Source: Rhodosorus marinus (Eukaryota; Rhodophyta; Stylonematophyceae; Stylonematales; Stylonemataceae). Taken from it: 64,000 bases of DNA. The stretch covers positions 1,149,001 to 1,213,000 of the forward strand of contig JAMWBK010000008.1 in assembly GCA_029953675.1 (NCBI GenBank), read 5' to 3'. Both the position numbers and the translations under genes were made by a program. How positions within the stretch are numbered: position 1 is the first letter of the stretch; every line of letters starts with the position of its first letter. Under the pieces are notes generated by a model, which did not search any database, had not been told where the DNA came from, and saw only the letters and a program-made list of their open reading frames with translations. Of this stretch, positions 12,723-23,423 are shown piece after piece.

Positions 12723-13302
12723 TCTCAACTTTGTCCCAAAGTCCAGGTACGCTGCCGACTGCAACAACGAACGAAAGACAAACTGAACGCCTCTCTCTCC
12801 CACACAATCTCGCAACAAACTCCCCTCCGCTCGATCTGAGCACCACACACGAATGGACAACTACCGCCAGAAAACGGGGATCCTCTTCTACAATAAGCAA
12901 GCAACACAATTTGCGGAACCCAAACACCCAAGTCAACAGAACCCGAGCTCCTCCAAACAACTTTTTCAACTCTGAAACCGAGCTCTTCAGATTCCACTCT
13001 GCGCTCCTGCTGCTTCCTCAAGCTCCTCCCCCCGCTTGCATCTTTGTGTTTACTATCTCAAGTCCACATATGTGGATATGAACCAATGCCAGATTACCAG
13101 GAGCAACATTGGGAGTGAATGATATGGGCTCTTCCTGTGAGCCTTTGTATTCAATACAACGGTAGACAGCAAGAGCGTTTTACTTTCACGGCTGAGCTAA
13201 CGGTGATATAAGAACGACATGAAAGCACTTTAGGAGCTCCTCTGCTTGTTCTTGCTTTCCGCTTGGAGCGTTGGTCGGCAGGTTAAGACGACCACCGTTG
13301 GT
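12723..13302. other. intergenic, divergent promoter region of HSF
   Basis: The stretch is rich in CT/AC, with no domain-bearing frame. It presumably holds the HSF 5' UTR and promoter. Confidence 0.4.
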
Positions 13303-13538
13303 ATGGACTCCTCAATCCAGAGAGAGTTACTGGTTCAGCATCAGTTTTTGTTCAAGATTGTAAGCGATGCTGAACGTTATGAGGCTATCTATCTACAGCT
13401 TTTCCTCAGCGCAAGGTTTTCGAGCATTCACCTCGACGAACACAATGCAACAATGTGTGTGATGCTCACCCAGACGCTCCTCAGGTGCATGCTGTTGCTT
13501 TCCTTCTCACGAACAAAAAAGCCTGCTCTAAGACTTAA
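13303..13538 (+). CDS. Small hypothetical protein, two exons
   Basis: An ATG at 13303 opens 19 codons (MDSSIQRELLVQHQFLFKI) before a GTAAGC donor. A second exon from 13410, after CCTCAG, reads 43 codons in phase 0 to TAA. The 61-residue product has a basic middle and no domain I recognise. An unspliced frame through the same ATG is also open, so the model rests only on splice signals. Confidence 0.3.
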
Positions 13539-13695
13539 TTAAGAAGGGTTGTCATGAAAGTTAACTATTTTAAAATAGCTCGTACTATTTCACGTTCTTT
13601 GCTCTAGATTTGGTACAGTTTAACTGATTGATTCAATCATTTTATGACGTGACGGAAGAGTGCTTGAGCGCACAACGGTTTTTTAAGTACTGAGG

Positions 13696-14120
13696 ATGGT
13701 TGGGGACGTGCAAGTGCGTCGCCTCGAAGCTCGTAGCAGCTTGAAAATGTTTCGACTTGGAGAAGAAGGCGTACGTGTGGAGAGATTGCTCTCCTTTCAT
13801 AAGTGCGTTGATTTCGTTGAATTCGTTGGTATTTCTGCATTCCTTGGTGGATCTGTGTTAGCGAGAGTCAAGTGCTGATAGAAGAATTCGGAAATTTCGC
13901 TGTTGTCGAGCTGCTCGATTATCCTCGTCTACCTTGCTGTGAGCGGAGGTGTAGGAGGGTTGATATCCATTTAGAGGACAATGAAAGTTTCGGAAGCTTT
14001 CTAAGTGAACGCCTCAGAGCCCTGAGAAACGAAAGGAAGCAGGAGTCGTGGGCCTCGGTTTGCATTCTTCTGGATAGACGCAAAGAAACCTTCGTGCGTA
14101 TCGTACGTTTTGTTGTATAG
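13696..14120 (+). CDS. Small hypothetical protein, 109 residues, two exons
   Basis: Exon 13696-13770 ends at GGC before GTACGT, and exon 13866-14120 follows GCGAG and stays in phase 0 to the stop. The joined product starts MVGDVQVRRLEARSSLKMF and contains NFAVVELLDYPRL, RRVDIHLEDNESFGSFL and WASVCILLDRRKETFVRI. These are well-formed alternating hydrophobic/charged patterns that look like a folded alpha/beta protein. I do not recognise the family. It lies 26 bp upstream of the XPB start on the same strand. Confidence 0.45.
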
Positions 14121-14146
14121 TTATATTTAAATAGAAAAAGAACGAG

Positions 14147-17100
14147 ATGGTTTCCACTGACCAACCGGAAAGGAAGCGTGCTCGTCGGTTGTCCAAGTTA
14201 GCGGCAAATAGTTCAGATGACGCGTATGAAAAGGAACAAGAGGCTGAAGCTGTAGGAAGCGACCCGGAGTATACCGTGGGAGATGATGATATTCTTCCTA
14301 TGCCGAAGCAGGCAATGGTTTGTCCAAACCTGGAACATCCAGAGTTTACTCAAGGTTGCTTTCGGTCTGATCGTTGGCGGTTTCAATCCACTTAGGTACC
14401 TATAGAGCAACAAATCGACGCAGAAGTGGACTATGATATGCTAGATTCTTCTTCACTCGAACTCAAGAAGGACCATGAATCCAGACCTGTTTGGGTGTCC
14501 GCAGATGGCCGAATTATTTTGGAAACATTTTCATCCGTGTACAAGGAGGCGTACGATTTTTTAGTCGCAATCGCTGAACCCGTTTCTCGTCCGGAACTCG
14601 TTCATGAATATCGACTGACGCCGTACTCGTTATATGCTGCGGTGAGTTTACATGGCCCTGATTTCCCAAAGCAAGGCCGAATCAATGATTGTGCGGCCCG
14701 CACGCGTTCTATGTGTAATTGGAGTTTATGTTGAACCCCTCGATCCCGCGTCATGCAGGTCAGTGTCGGGTTGGAGGCGGACAACATTATTAGCGTCTTG
14801 ACCAAGCTGTGCAAAACGACGTTACCTCCGAATATCGTGGATTTCATACGTGATAGCACGAAAACGTATGGAAAGGCCAAGCTAGTCCTGCAGAAGGGCA
14901 AGTATCTAGTCCAAAGCGCAGATACAGAAGTGTTGAAGACGCTCCTTAGCAACAAGATCATTCGCGCTGCGCGCATAGTGAAGTCAAATCCTGGCGACGG
15001 GGAGAAAGAGGATGGTACGGAGGGCAATTTGTTTCCGAAATGCCATCAGTCGGATAGTTCTGTGTGGGAAAATTAACAAACCTTTGCCTTCTCTTCAGGT
15101 CTGATGTCAACGGTAAACACCGAGCAGGACGCAAAGTTCACGTTTGCTGGAGGAGAAACCGCAGTCAACGACCAGACAACATTAAATGCTCTGCAGAAAG
15201 CGCTTGATGACGACGAGGATGAGGAGGAAAGCAGGCAGACTCTAAATGACAAGAAAATCTTTTCGTTTGAGGTATTTGTTATCGAGCCATAGTTCCTCTA
15301 GAGATCTCAATGCTGTTTTTCCGTCATGGGCCACTTAGCACTATCGTTTTCTCACCCAGGTTGCGGGAGAGCAAGTGGAACATGTAAAGCGAGTTTGCAT
15401 AGAACTGGACTATCCGTTGATGGAAGAGTATGATTTCAGGAACGACTCTCTGAACAAATCAGTAGATATGGATCTGAAGCCCATAGCGAAAATTCGACCA
15501 TACCAAGTATGTGCTGGTAATCCTGATTACGTGTGACGCGGCTGGACCACGATTCTTCATTGTCTTACCCCTGTTGTGGTTGCGATAGGAAAAATCGCTT
15601 GCAAAAATGTTTGGGAATGGTCGGGCGAGATCTGGTGTAATCGTGCTACCGTGTGGTGCGGGCAAGTCGCTTACTGGCGTCACGGCTGCATGCACAATAA
15701 GAAAACCCACACTATGCTTGTGCACATCATCCGTCTCCGTTGAGCAATGGCGGTATCAGTTTTCTTTGTGGAGCACGAAACCTCGCGATCAAGTGGGGCG
15801 TTTTGCCGCGGGTATGTCGAACTGTAAAGACCTGTACTAGGTTCGTTGTTTAAGCGCTCTGCTGAGCCATTGTTACTGCTGCCATGCAACCCGTGAACTC
15901 ATGATTCGCTCAGGCGGTGAGAAAGGAAAGAATATTTTCAGTGGCGTGCTGGTCACAACCTACTCTATGATCGCCCACAGTGGGAAAAGAGCCGTGGAGA
16001 CGCAGAAAATGTTGGACAAAATCAAAGACACTGAATGGGGACTTATCCTTCTTGATGAGGTGCATGTAGTTCCAGCGAACATGTTCAGGAAGGTGAGCCT
16101 TCCTTTGGCTGAAACCCGACAACGCTTTCAAGGGTATTGATGCAGTTGCGAAATGGACTCACTGTGTATGGACTAATATTGTTCAATATCGGTATTTTTA
16201 GGTTCTTGGGGTCATCAAGGCTCATTGCAAGCTAGGTCTCACCGCCACCCTGTTGCGAGAGGACCAGAAGATTGGCGATATCAACTTTTTGATCGGACCA
16301 AAGCTGTACGAGGCAAATTGGTGAGCGGTTTCCCATCACTTTTGTTTTTGACCTGTTATGGTGCCTCTGATGTTCATGCGGAGGTTTTGGGCTCACACGG
16401 ACGGATTAGCACGCGTTTTCTTCGATTTACTGAACTTTGCTCCTTTCATAGGTTGGATTTGCAACGAGCTGGTTATCTCGCAACGGTGCATTGTGCGGAG
16501 GTCTGGTGCCCCATGACGGGGGAGTTCTATAGAGAGTACTTGACTCAAACACCGGCGAAGAGGAAGCTCCTATATGCGATGAATCCGAACAAATTTCGCA
16601 TGTGTCAGTACCTTGTTCGATACCACTCTGCAAAGAAGGACAAGATCATTATCTTCTCTGACAACATATTTGCGCTGAAGCAGTATGCGATTCGTCTGAA
16701 CGCGCCATTCATCTACGGGCCGACGACCCAGAAGGAGCGAATGAGGGTGCTCCACCATTTTCAGACTAACAGTGAAGTTAATTGTATATTGCTCTCCAAG
16801 GTTGGGGATACGAGTATTGACATCCCAGAGGCGAACGTGTTGATCCAAGTGAGTTTTTCGCGGCAAGCTCAATTTTGATGAGGAACTATGGTGTTTAAGT
16901 AGCTTGATTTTCTCTTCCATTAGGTCTCTTCACATTTCGGTTCTCGTAGGCAGGAGGCACAGCGTCTTGGCCGTATCCTAAGACCAAAACCAAGGGCTGG
17001 TCAGAACTTCAACGCGTTCTTCTACTCCCTCGTTTCTACGGATACGCAAGAAATGTTCTATTCACAGAAGAGGCAGCAGTTTCTGGTGGACCAGGGCTAT

Positions 17101-17427
17101 AGCTTCAAGATTATTACCCAGCTGGAAGGCATGGATAGGGACGAGACGCTTGACTTTGGGACTAAGGAGAAACAGTTGCTGTTGTTGCAACAGGTTCTGG
17201 CCGCTGACGAAGGGGAGGCCTCGGAGCGGATTGTCGACGAAGACCTTGATCGTATGCAGACTGTCTCCGGAGCTCGGCGTGCAACAGGTTCGCTTGCTGC
17301 CCTCAGCGGTGCAAAGGGTATGAGCTACCGCGAGGTAAACCGAGGACCGGAAGTTCTCGAAGACAGAAAACGTCTTGGCATAGTTAGCAAGAGACACGCT
17401 CTCTTCAGAAAACGAGACAACAAGTAG
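14147..17427 (+). CDS. ERCC3: TFIIH helicase subunit XPB/ERCC3 (RAD25)
   Basis: Ten exons (14147-14317, 14396-14641, 14759-15014, 15099-15271, 15360-15506, 15589-15811, 15914-16092, 16202-16320, 16452-16848, 16924-17427) sum to 2415 nt, 804 residues, the usual length. XPB is the SF2 translocase of TFIIH, needed for promoter opening and nucleotide excision repair. Visible landmarks in order are an acidic/basic N-terminus, [36 protein letters not shown], Walker A in [16 protein letters not shown] (DEVH box), [12 protein letters not shown] (contains the RED motif), [20 protein letters not shown] with the arginine-rich motif VI (RLGRILRP), and [12 protein letters not shown]. All key helicase residues are present, so the protein should be active. 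Confidence 0.97.
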
Positions 17428-19185
17428 TCGACTGTGTTCAAAGTGGACTCCGAAATAGCAGAGAGAGCGTGTGCAGCCCAAGCCCACGCCTCAAGACGAC
17501 GAGATCAATCAGACACGGAGCGGGATGCAGCGAGACGTTCCGCATCTGATTATATAAAAATGGCTCTTACACTTCTAATTTCCAAAACGGGACCTCCTCC
17601 TTGTGAGGCTTGATGAAACTTCAAGGATTTCACTGATCAGTTCGTGGGCCAGGCTTCGTTGAGATTTCCAGTTTTCTGATGTCTCCCATTGTTATCGACT
17701 CCATATGTCTTCGTGCTTTATAGTGGAGCAGCCGAATAACTTCGAATCGGAAAACTCGAGCGATCTGCGCTAGAAGTCTGAAATTGAACTGTCCGCTTCA
17801 GATGGGCAACCATCTGGAGCAGTTGCTCGCGTTAAAATACAAGAGTTTCACGGTCAAAGTTGTTGCTGACAGTCAAGCAAGTCGCCATAGATGCTCCGGA
17901 AACGAGTAACATTGGCCTTTTTGGACCGGGGGGGCCGGCAGTGATTACCGCCCGGAAACTCGGCGGAGATGGTATCACATACAATGATAAGATCACTGTG
18001 ATGTGATCATCATCAAAGAGCGCATCAGTCAAGATGAGCACAGATAGCTTCTGGGAACGAGAGAGCAGTAACAGCCTGGTTTCCTGAACTACAACAGCTG
18101 TACTAGACGCCACTGAGCTCGAATTCTACATGAGTGATAGACCAGCCCAGCAGTCTCTATCAACCCGAGAAAAAATGCAGGCAGCGCTGAGTCATACTAT
18201 GCACGATTGGTACTTGGATCAGGCTGCGCAGGTATGTGTAGTAGAATACCTGCAGCCTGCAACTTCGGAGCGCTCAGCAAACCAGCTCCGGTCATTCCCT
18301 CTACCGGAACTGACCCGAGCTGGCAAGGGCACGGTCCAATCAATTTAGGCCCCTAGAAACAAAAACAGAAAATTAATTTTCAACTATTCAATCATTTTCT
18401 TTTCGTCGGCGATATTTGGTTGAATAATAAGAGAAAAATCTCATACCCGAAAGAAGGGAGTCAAGCTGACCGGCCTGAGGGGGGATTCCATGAGGGAATG
18501 CTAGATGAGCGCTCCACTTCAATTTTCAGGGTTTCACCGCGAGATCTCATCTGTGTCTATGTCATCCGGAGATTCATTGTACTGGGGGGGTGCAATAATG
18601 CACATTTGGACGTACAGAATTTTGCTCCTTAAATTTACGTTTTTCATTTTGCCTGGAAAGAATTATATTAAAAATTAACTCGAATAGATTGATTATGCTT
18701 TTGTAAAGACTGAATATTGTTTGATTTAGAAGAAATTCGATATTCAGTCATTATCATTTTGTTTTTGGGATGATCCCCTGAATGGTGGACGCCTATTCTG
18801 TTTCAGAAAACGCGTACAAGGCGTGCTAATGTAAGGGGTGCGTTCCAGAGGGAGTTTCGGGACGGGGGCTTCATGGGCTACCGGGTTCACGGTGGCTGGT
18901 GTATTTCAAATCAGGAGGCTCGTGGGAGGGGTTGGGCTTTTTGGGAGAAGGCTGTAAGAGCTGGGACAAAGTTAGGTTGCTCAGAGGTCATTACGTGGAG
19001 AGGTTCTGTATCCAAGGGTGGTTTGTGGAATGGTTGCTCTGTTGTGCTGATTTGCGATAGAGTTGCTGGCCGCCTGGAGTTCCTTGCTGAGTTTTATTGA
19101 CCAGTTAGGAAGAAAAGGAGGGTTGCTGTTGGTGAGCTTTCGAGATCGGATTGTAGGGAGGGACACCCTAGTGGTTGAGGCGGAG
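17428..19185. other. intergenic region with one possible orphan exon
   Basis: At 18130-18231 an ATG opens 34 codons (MSDRPAQQSLSTREKMQAAL...) ending exactly at a GCAG/GTATGT donor. That looks like a first coding exon, but I found no convincing continuation before the ATIC gene. The rest is AT-rich and without coding signal. Confidence 0.35.
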
Positions 19186-21507
19186 ATGGCGTTTGTGCCT
19201 TCGTTATGGACTGGTTTGAGGGTCGATGCGGAAAGTATCATGGTAAGCAGACGGCGAGGAAACGCCTCCAATCTGAAAGGGATAAGATGTAGGATGGAGT
19301 CAGCTGAACCTGCAGTAGAGACGGAGGAAGTCAACTCGGATCCGAAGGGTGAGTGATAAATTGATCCGCTGCTGACGCAGTGTACTGACCAAACAGACCC
19401 GCGGCAGGGGATCTGTACCCTGTTTTGAAACGCCCATACGGGATCCAGCTGGGGTACAGTTAAGCTGATCAGCATTCGATGAACCGCGCAATCACTCAGG
19501 ACTTGTGAGAATAAAGCGCGTGCTTGTGTCGGTTTCTGATAAAACCAGTATCGTGAACTTGTGTCAATTCCTTACTGGCATCGGAGTGGAAGTCATTTCT
19601 ACTGGCGGATCAGCGAAAATCTTGATGGAGAACGGCGTCGCAGTAACAGAGGTGACGTGAAATCGCGCTAGAAGCGATCAGTTGACTGAGATGACTTCCT
19701 CTCGAAGGACGATGAGTCTATCCCAACTATCGTTTTGGAGCATTTTGCACTAACCACTTTCAATTAACCCCTCCATCTCAATCCGCAGGTGTCTGACTAT
19801 ACGCAGTTTCCGGAGTTGCTGGATGGAAGGTTGAAAACTCTCAATCCGAAAATCCACGGGGGGCTGTTGGGAATTCGCGGGAACGAGGAGCACCTGCAGG
19901 CGATGGCCGAGCACGGGATATTGCCTATCGATGCGTGCGTTGTAAACCTGTATCCTTTTGAAGAGACTGTAAACTCAGGCGAAGACTTTGGAACGTGCGT
20001 GGAGAACATTGACGTTGGTGGTCCAGCAATGATTCGAGCTGCCGCGAAGAATTTTAAGTCTGTTACCGTGGTCACTGAAGTGGACCAGTACGCGGAGCTG
20101 CTAACTGAGCTTGCAGAGAACGACGGATGTACAACGCTCGCGCTTCGGGAGAAATACGCGGGAGCAGCTTACGCGAGGACGGCAGTTTATGACGCAAATA
20201 TAGCGAGCTGGTTCTCTATGCAGGGAGAAGAGCACTTTCCGGAAAGACTGGTTATCAGCGGCATACTCAAGCAGAGGCTTAGGTACGGGGAAAATCCCCA
20301 CCAGGTACGGTTTGCTCCTTTGGACGATGTGCTAGCCAGAACGCGTGATCAGCCGAAGAGTATCATGTTCTCATTCCGTGGCTGCTTGATCAAATCGTCA
20401 TCCTTTTCTGTGTCGGTTGACAGAGAGCAGCCTTCTACGTTTCGGATGGTCCAAAGAGGCTTGGGGCGGCGACTTCGGAGATCATTCAGGGAAAGGAGCT
20501 AAGCTACAATAACATTGCTGACACAGATGCTGCGTGGGAGTTAGTTTGTGAGTTCAACGAGCCCGCAGTTGCAATAATCAAGCACGCGAACCCTTGCGGC
20601 GCAGCTGTTGGAGTTAACCCGATGGATGCCTACATAAGGGCTCTCGCGTGCGACCCAATATCGGCGTTTGGCGGAATAGTCGCGTTCAACAGGACACTAG
20701 ACAAGGACGCTGCCGAGGAAGTTATCAAAACTTTCACCGAAGTAGTGATTGCTCCAGATTCCACGGCGGAGGCTCTACAAGTGCTCAGCCAGAAAAAGAA
20801 CTTGCGAGTATTGTTGACTGGTGGTATTCCTGCAGACGAGCCGGGCTGGACAGTGAAGTCTGTAGCGAGCGGATACCTCGTCCAAGATCGCGATGCTGGA
20901 AGCGTCACGGAAGCACAGCTACAGATTGTCACAAAGCGTGCGCCGACGGCCCAGGAGATAACTGATATGCTGTTCGCGTGGAAAGTGAGCTTCAGCAGTT
21001 CCGCAGCGCTCACATTTTGGTTTGGTCGTGTTCCTCATGATATGGCGTTTTTTGATGTCGGTTTTTGATACTGTTTCTTTAGGTTTGCAAATACGTCAAG
21101 TCAAACGCGATCGTATTTGCAAAGGATGGATCCACTGTAGGCCAAGGGGCCGGTCAGATGAGCCGCGTGGATTCCGCTCGTATAGCAGCACTGAAGGCGA
21201 AGGAGACTTCTGAAGCAGCTCAGGTATGGATTCGCCTCGGGTTAGGTCACGTGGAAGTAGCATTCGTACATACTGACCTGTGGGGCTCTTTGAGGGGATG
21301 CAGGAGGAAGAAGTAAGAACCAAAGGATCTGTCGCAGCATCAGATGCTTTCTTTCCTTTCCCGGACGGTGTGGAAGTTTGTGCGGATGCTGGAGCGACTG
21401 CGATCATCCAACCTGGGGGCTCGAAGAGGGATGAGGAGGTTATTGCAGCGGCCGATGCACGGGGAATGACCATGGTTTTCACAGAAATGCGTCACTTCAG
21501 ACATTAG
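19186..21507 (+). CDS. AICAR transformylase / IMP cyclohydrolase (PurH/ATIC), probably plastid-targeted
   Basis: Six exons (19186-19348, 19500-19651, 19789-20304, 20424-20984, 21083-21223, 21304-21507) sum to 1737 nt, 578 residues. The enzyme catalyses the last two steps of de novo IMP synthesis. The cyclohydrolase/MGS-like domain starts at about residue 58 ([16 protein letters not shown]; later [20 protein letters not shown]). The transformylase part includes [19 protein letters not shown], the SAFGG region, [19 protein letters not shown], and the terminal TEMRHFRH. The roughly 55 residues before the enzyme begin MAFVPSLW and are Ser/Arg-rich, like a transit peptide with an early Phe; bacterial and animal enzymes lack it. 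Plastid purine synthesis is known in plants. Confidence 0.95.
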
Positions 21508-22748
21508 AAGATGGCCGCCACACATTGCGACGAATGTCGCGTATTTTCGCTGACCTCAATATCTGGACTACTAGGAGATCGCCGACATCTGCGCTTGGAG
21601 CCTTTTTTTTGTTGGCTGTCTAGTCAACATTTTTGGGGGAGGAAATGAAAAGCGTCTGAGGGCGTCTTTGTTGTACTGAAGCGGAAGGAAGAACTATGCA
21701 AACTGTACAAAGTTGATCTCAACGAGCAAGAGCCTCGTGAGCGGAAAGCTCGACTGTCGAGTATGGGTTTTCCTCCGTTGTTTTTCTTTGTGAAGATTCT
21801 ACAGTTTTAACTAGTCAACAGTACGCGATTGGTTACCGCAGCTGGTCGGTTGAGCAAATAACAGTGTTCAGCATTAGAGCGGGATGAGGGAACAAGTAAC
21901 AAAACACAGGAACATTAAAGCAGTGCAAGAGCATTACAAGCAGGCGAAGTACTCATTTGCTAGTTTAAGTCCTCAGCTTGGTTTCGCTTTCTCAATCCAA
22001 TGGACCAACCCGAGTTTCTCCGTAGATTCGGGATTCCGCTCGTTCTCATCACCGTGCTGGATAGCTTACGGGAATCTTGACGCTTTTAGAGCGATGTTGC
22101 AATCAGCAGCAGTCAGCAACACAAACTCATTGCTCTCGTTGTGATCAGCAGATGGTAGTGCCGTGCTCATGAAGGAGAGTACTTTGACAGGCTCGCAGCT
22201 TAGCCAATGTGCAGCTTGGTCCACTCCTTTGTTCGATCAGAAACTCCCTCATGCCGTTCGGCCGCCGGGTCAACTGCTTCGCACCTTGATGTGATTCTAA
22301 GGAGCATTTCAAAAGGAAGGATTTTTAGCTCGGCTACTGTTTCCACTGGGCAGTTGGTCTTCCTTTTACTTACTTCAAACTACCCCAAAACAGCCACGCG
22401 GGCCAGCCGGTGATATTTAGGCTGTTTGCTCCTAAATACAGAAACAAACTCGATAGCTCATAAGTCTGGAAAATCCGACTGGTTAGCACTGCTATAACTC
22501 CGTTCCTGACTAGATCAGCCGTTCACGGCTCCGCCTGTTTCCTTCCGAGCCTTGCAGACTCCGTTTGATTCCCCGCACGGATCGTGGTCGTCTGGGTTTT
22601 TGGCTTCGAGCGTTCCTGGCTGTTTCCTGTGCGCGGGTTGCATCAGCTTGCGAGGGTTTGAACGTTGCTTCGCGTGCTGTGGTACGATGATAATCGTCGC
22701 CAAATCTTGGGTTTGAAAAGGGATAGGAGAAACCTTCGCTTGCTACTG
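21508..22748. other. intergenic, no gene seen
   Basis: Only short frames without domains or credible splice partners occur. The last 100 bp should contain the AK6 promoter or 5' UTR. Confidence 0.45.
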
Positions 22749-23423
22749 ATGGAGCCACAGCAACCGAATGTTTTAGTAACGGGAACACCTGGTGTTGGGA
22801 AAACTACCCTCGCGAAAAAACTCGCAGAGCAAGAATCGATGAAATTCGTGGACGTTGGAAAGTATGCGATTAAGAATCAATTAACGGACGGCTACGATGA
22901 CGAGCGGGCTTGTCACGTCTTGGACGAAGACAAGGTGAGAGACGGACATTCCTCTCGCCACTCCAGAGGTGTAGATCTACTTCTCCTCACGCCAACACGC
23001 TTCTCGGATTAGGTCCTTGACGCACTGGAGGATCTGATGGTCAAAGGAGGAGTTGTAGTCGATTACCATAGTCCTGAGTGGTTTCCTGAGAGATGGTTTT
23101 CCGTGGTGGTTGTTCCTAGATGCTCAAATGGTGAGTTCATATTCCTACTCTTGGTAGTTCGTAGACCCTCGAGGTTTCTCAGCGTTTTTGGTTCTTGCGT
23201 GAATAATTTACCAGGAGTGCTTTATGAACGACTTTCGAAGAGGGACTACTCGCAAGCAAAACTGCAAGAAAATCTGGAATGTGAGATAATGCAGGTAATC
23301 CTTGATGATGTCAAGGAATACTATCCGAAGGCTTTCATTGTGGATGGACTTCACGAGACAGAGCAGGAAACGCAGGAACTCATCCAACGGATAACCACTT
23401 ACATTTCAGCGGGCAGAGCTTAG
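22749..23423 (+). CDS. AK6: Adenylate kinase 6 / FAP7-like NTPase
   Basis: Three exons (22749-22934, 23013-23130, 23215-23423) sum to 513 nt, 170 residues, the family length. AK6/Fap7 is a nuclear P-loop kinase/ATPase that acts in 18S rRNA maturation with the ribosomal protein uS11. Seen in sequence are a Walker A motif TGTPGVGKTT at residue 11, the NMP-binding region with NVGK-type VDVGKYA, HVLDEDKVLDALEDLM, and DYHSPEWFPERWF, which matches the family's DYH...FPERWFD. These are followed by VLYERLSKRDYS and a C-terminal helix. Upstream in-frame codons from 22665 lack conservation, so the ATG at 22749 is preferred. Confidence 0.95.
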
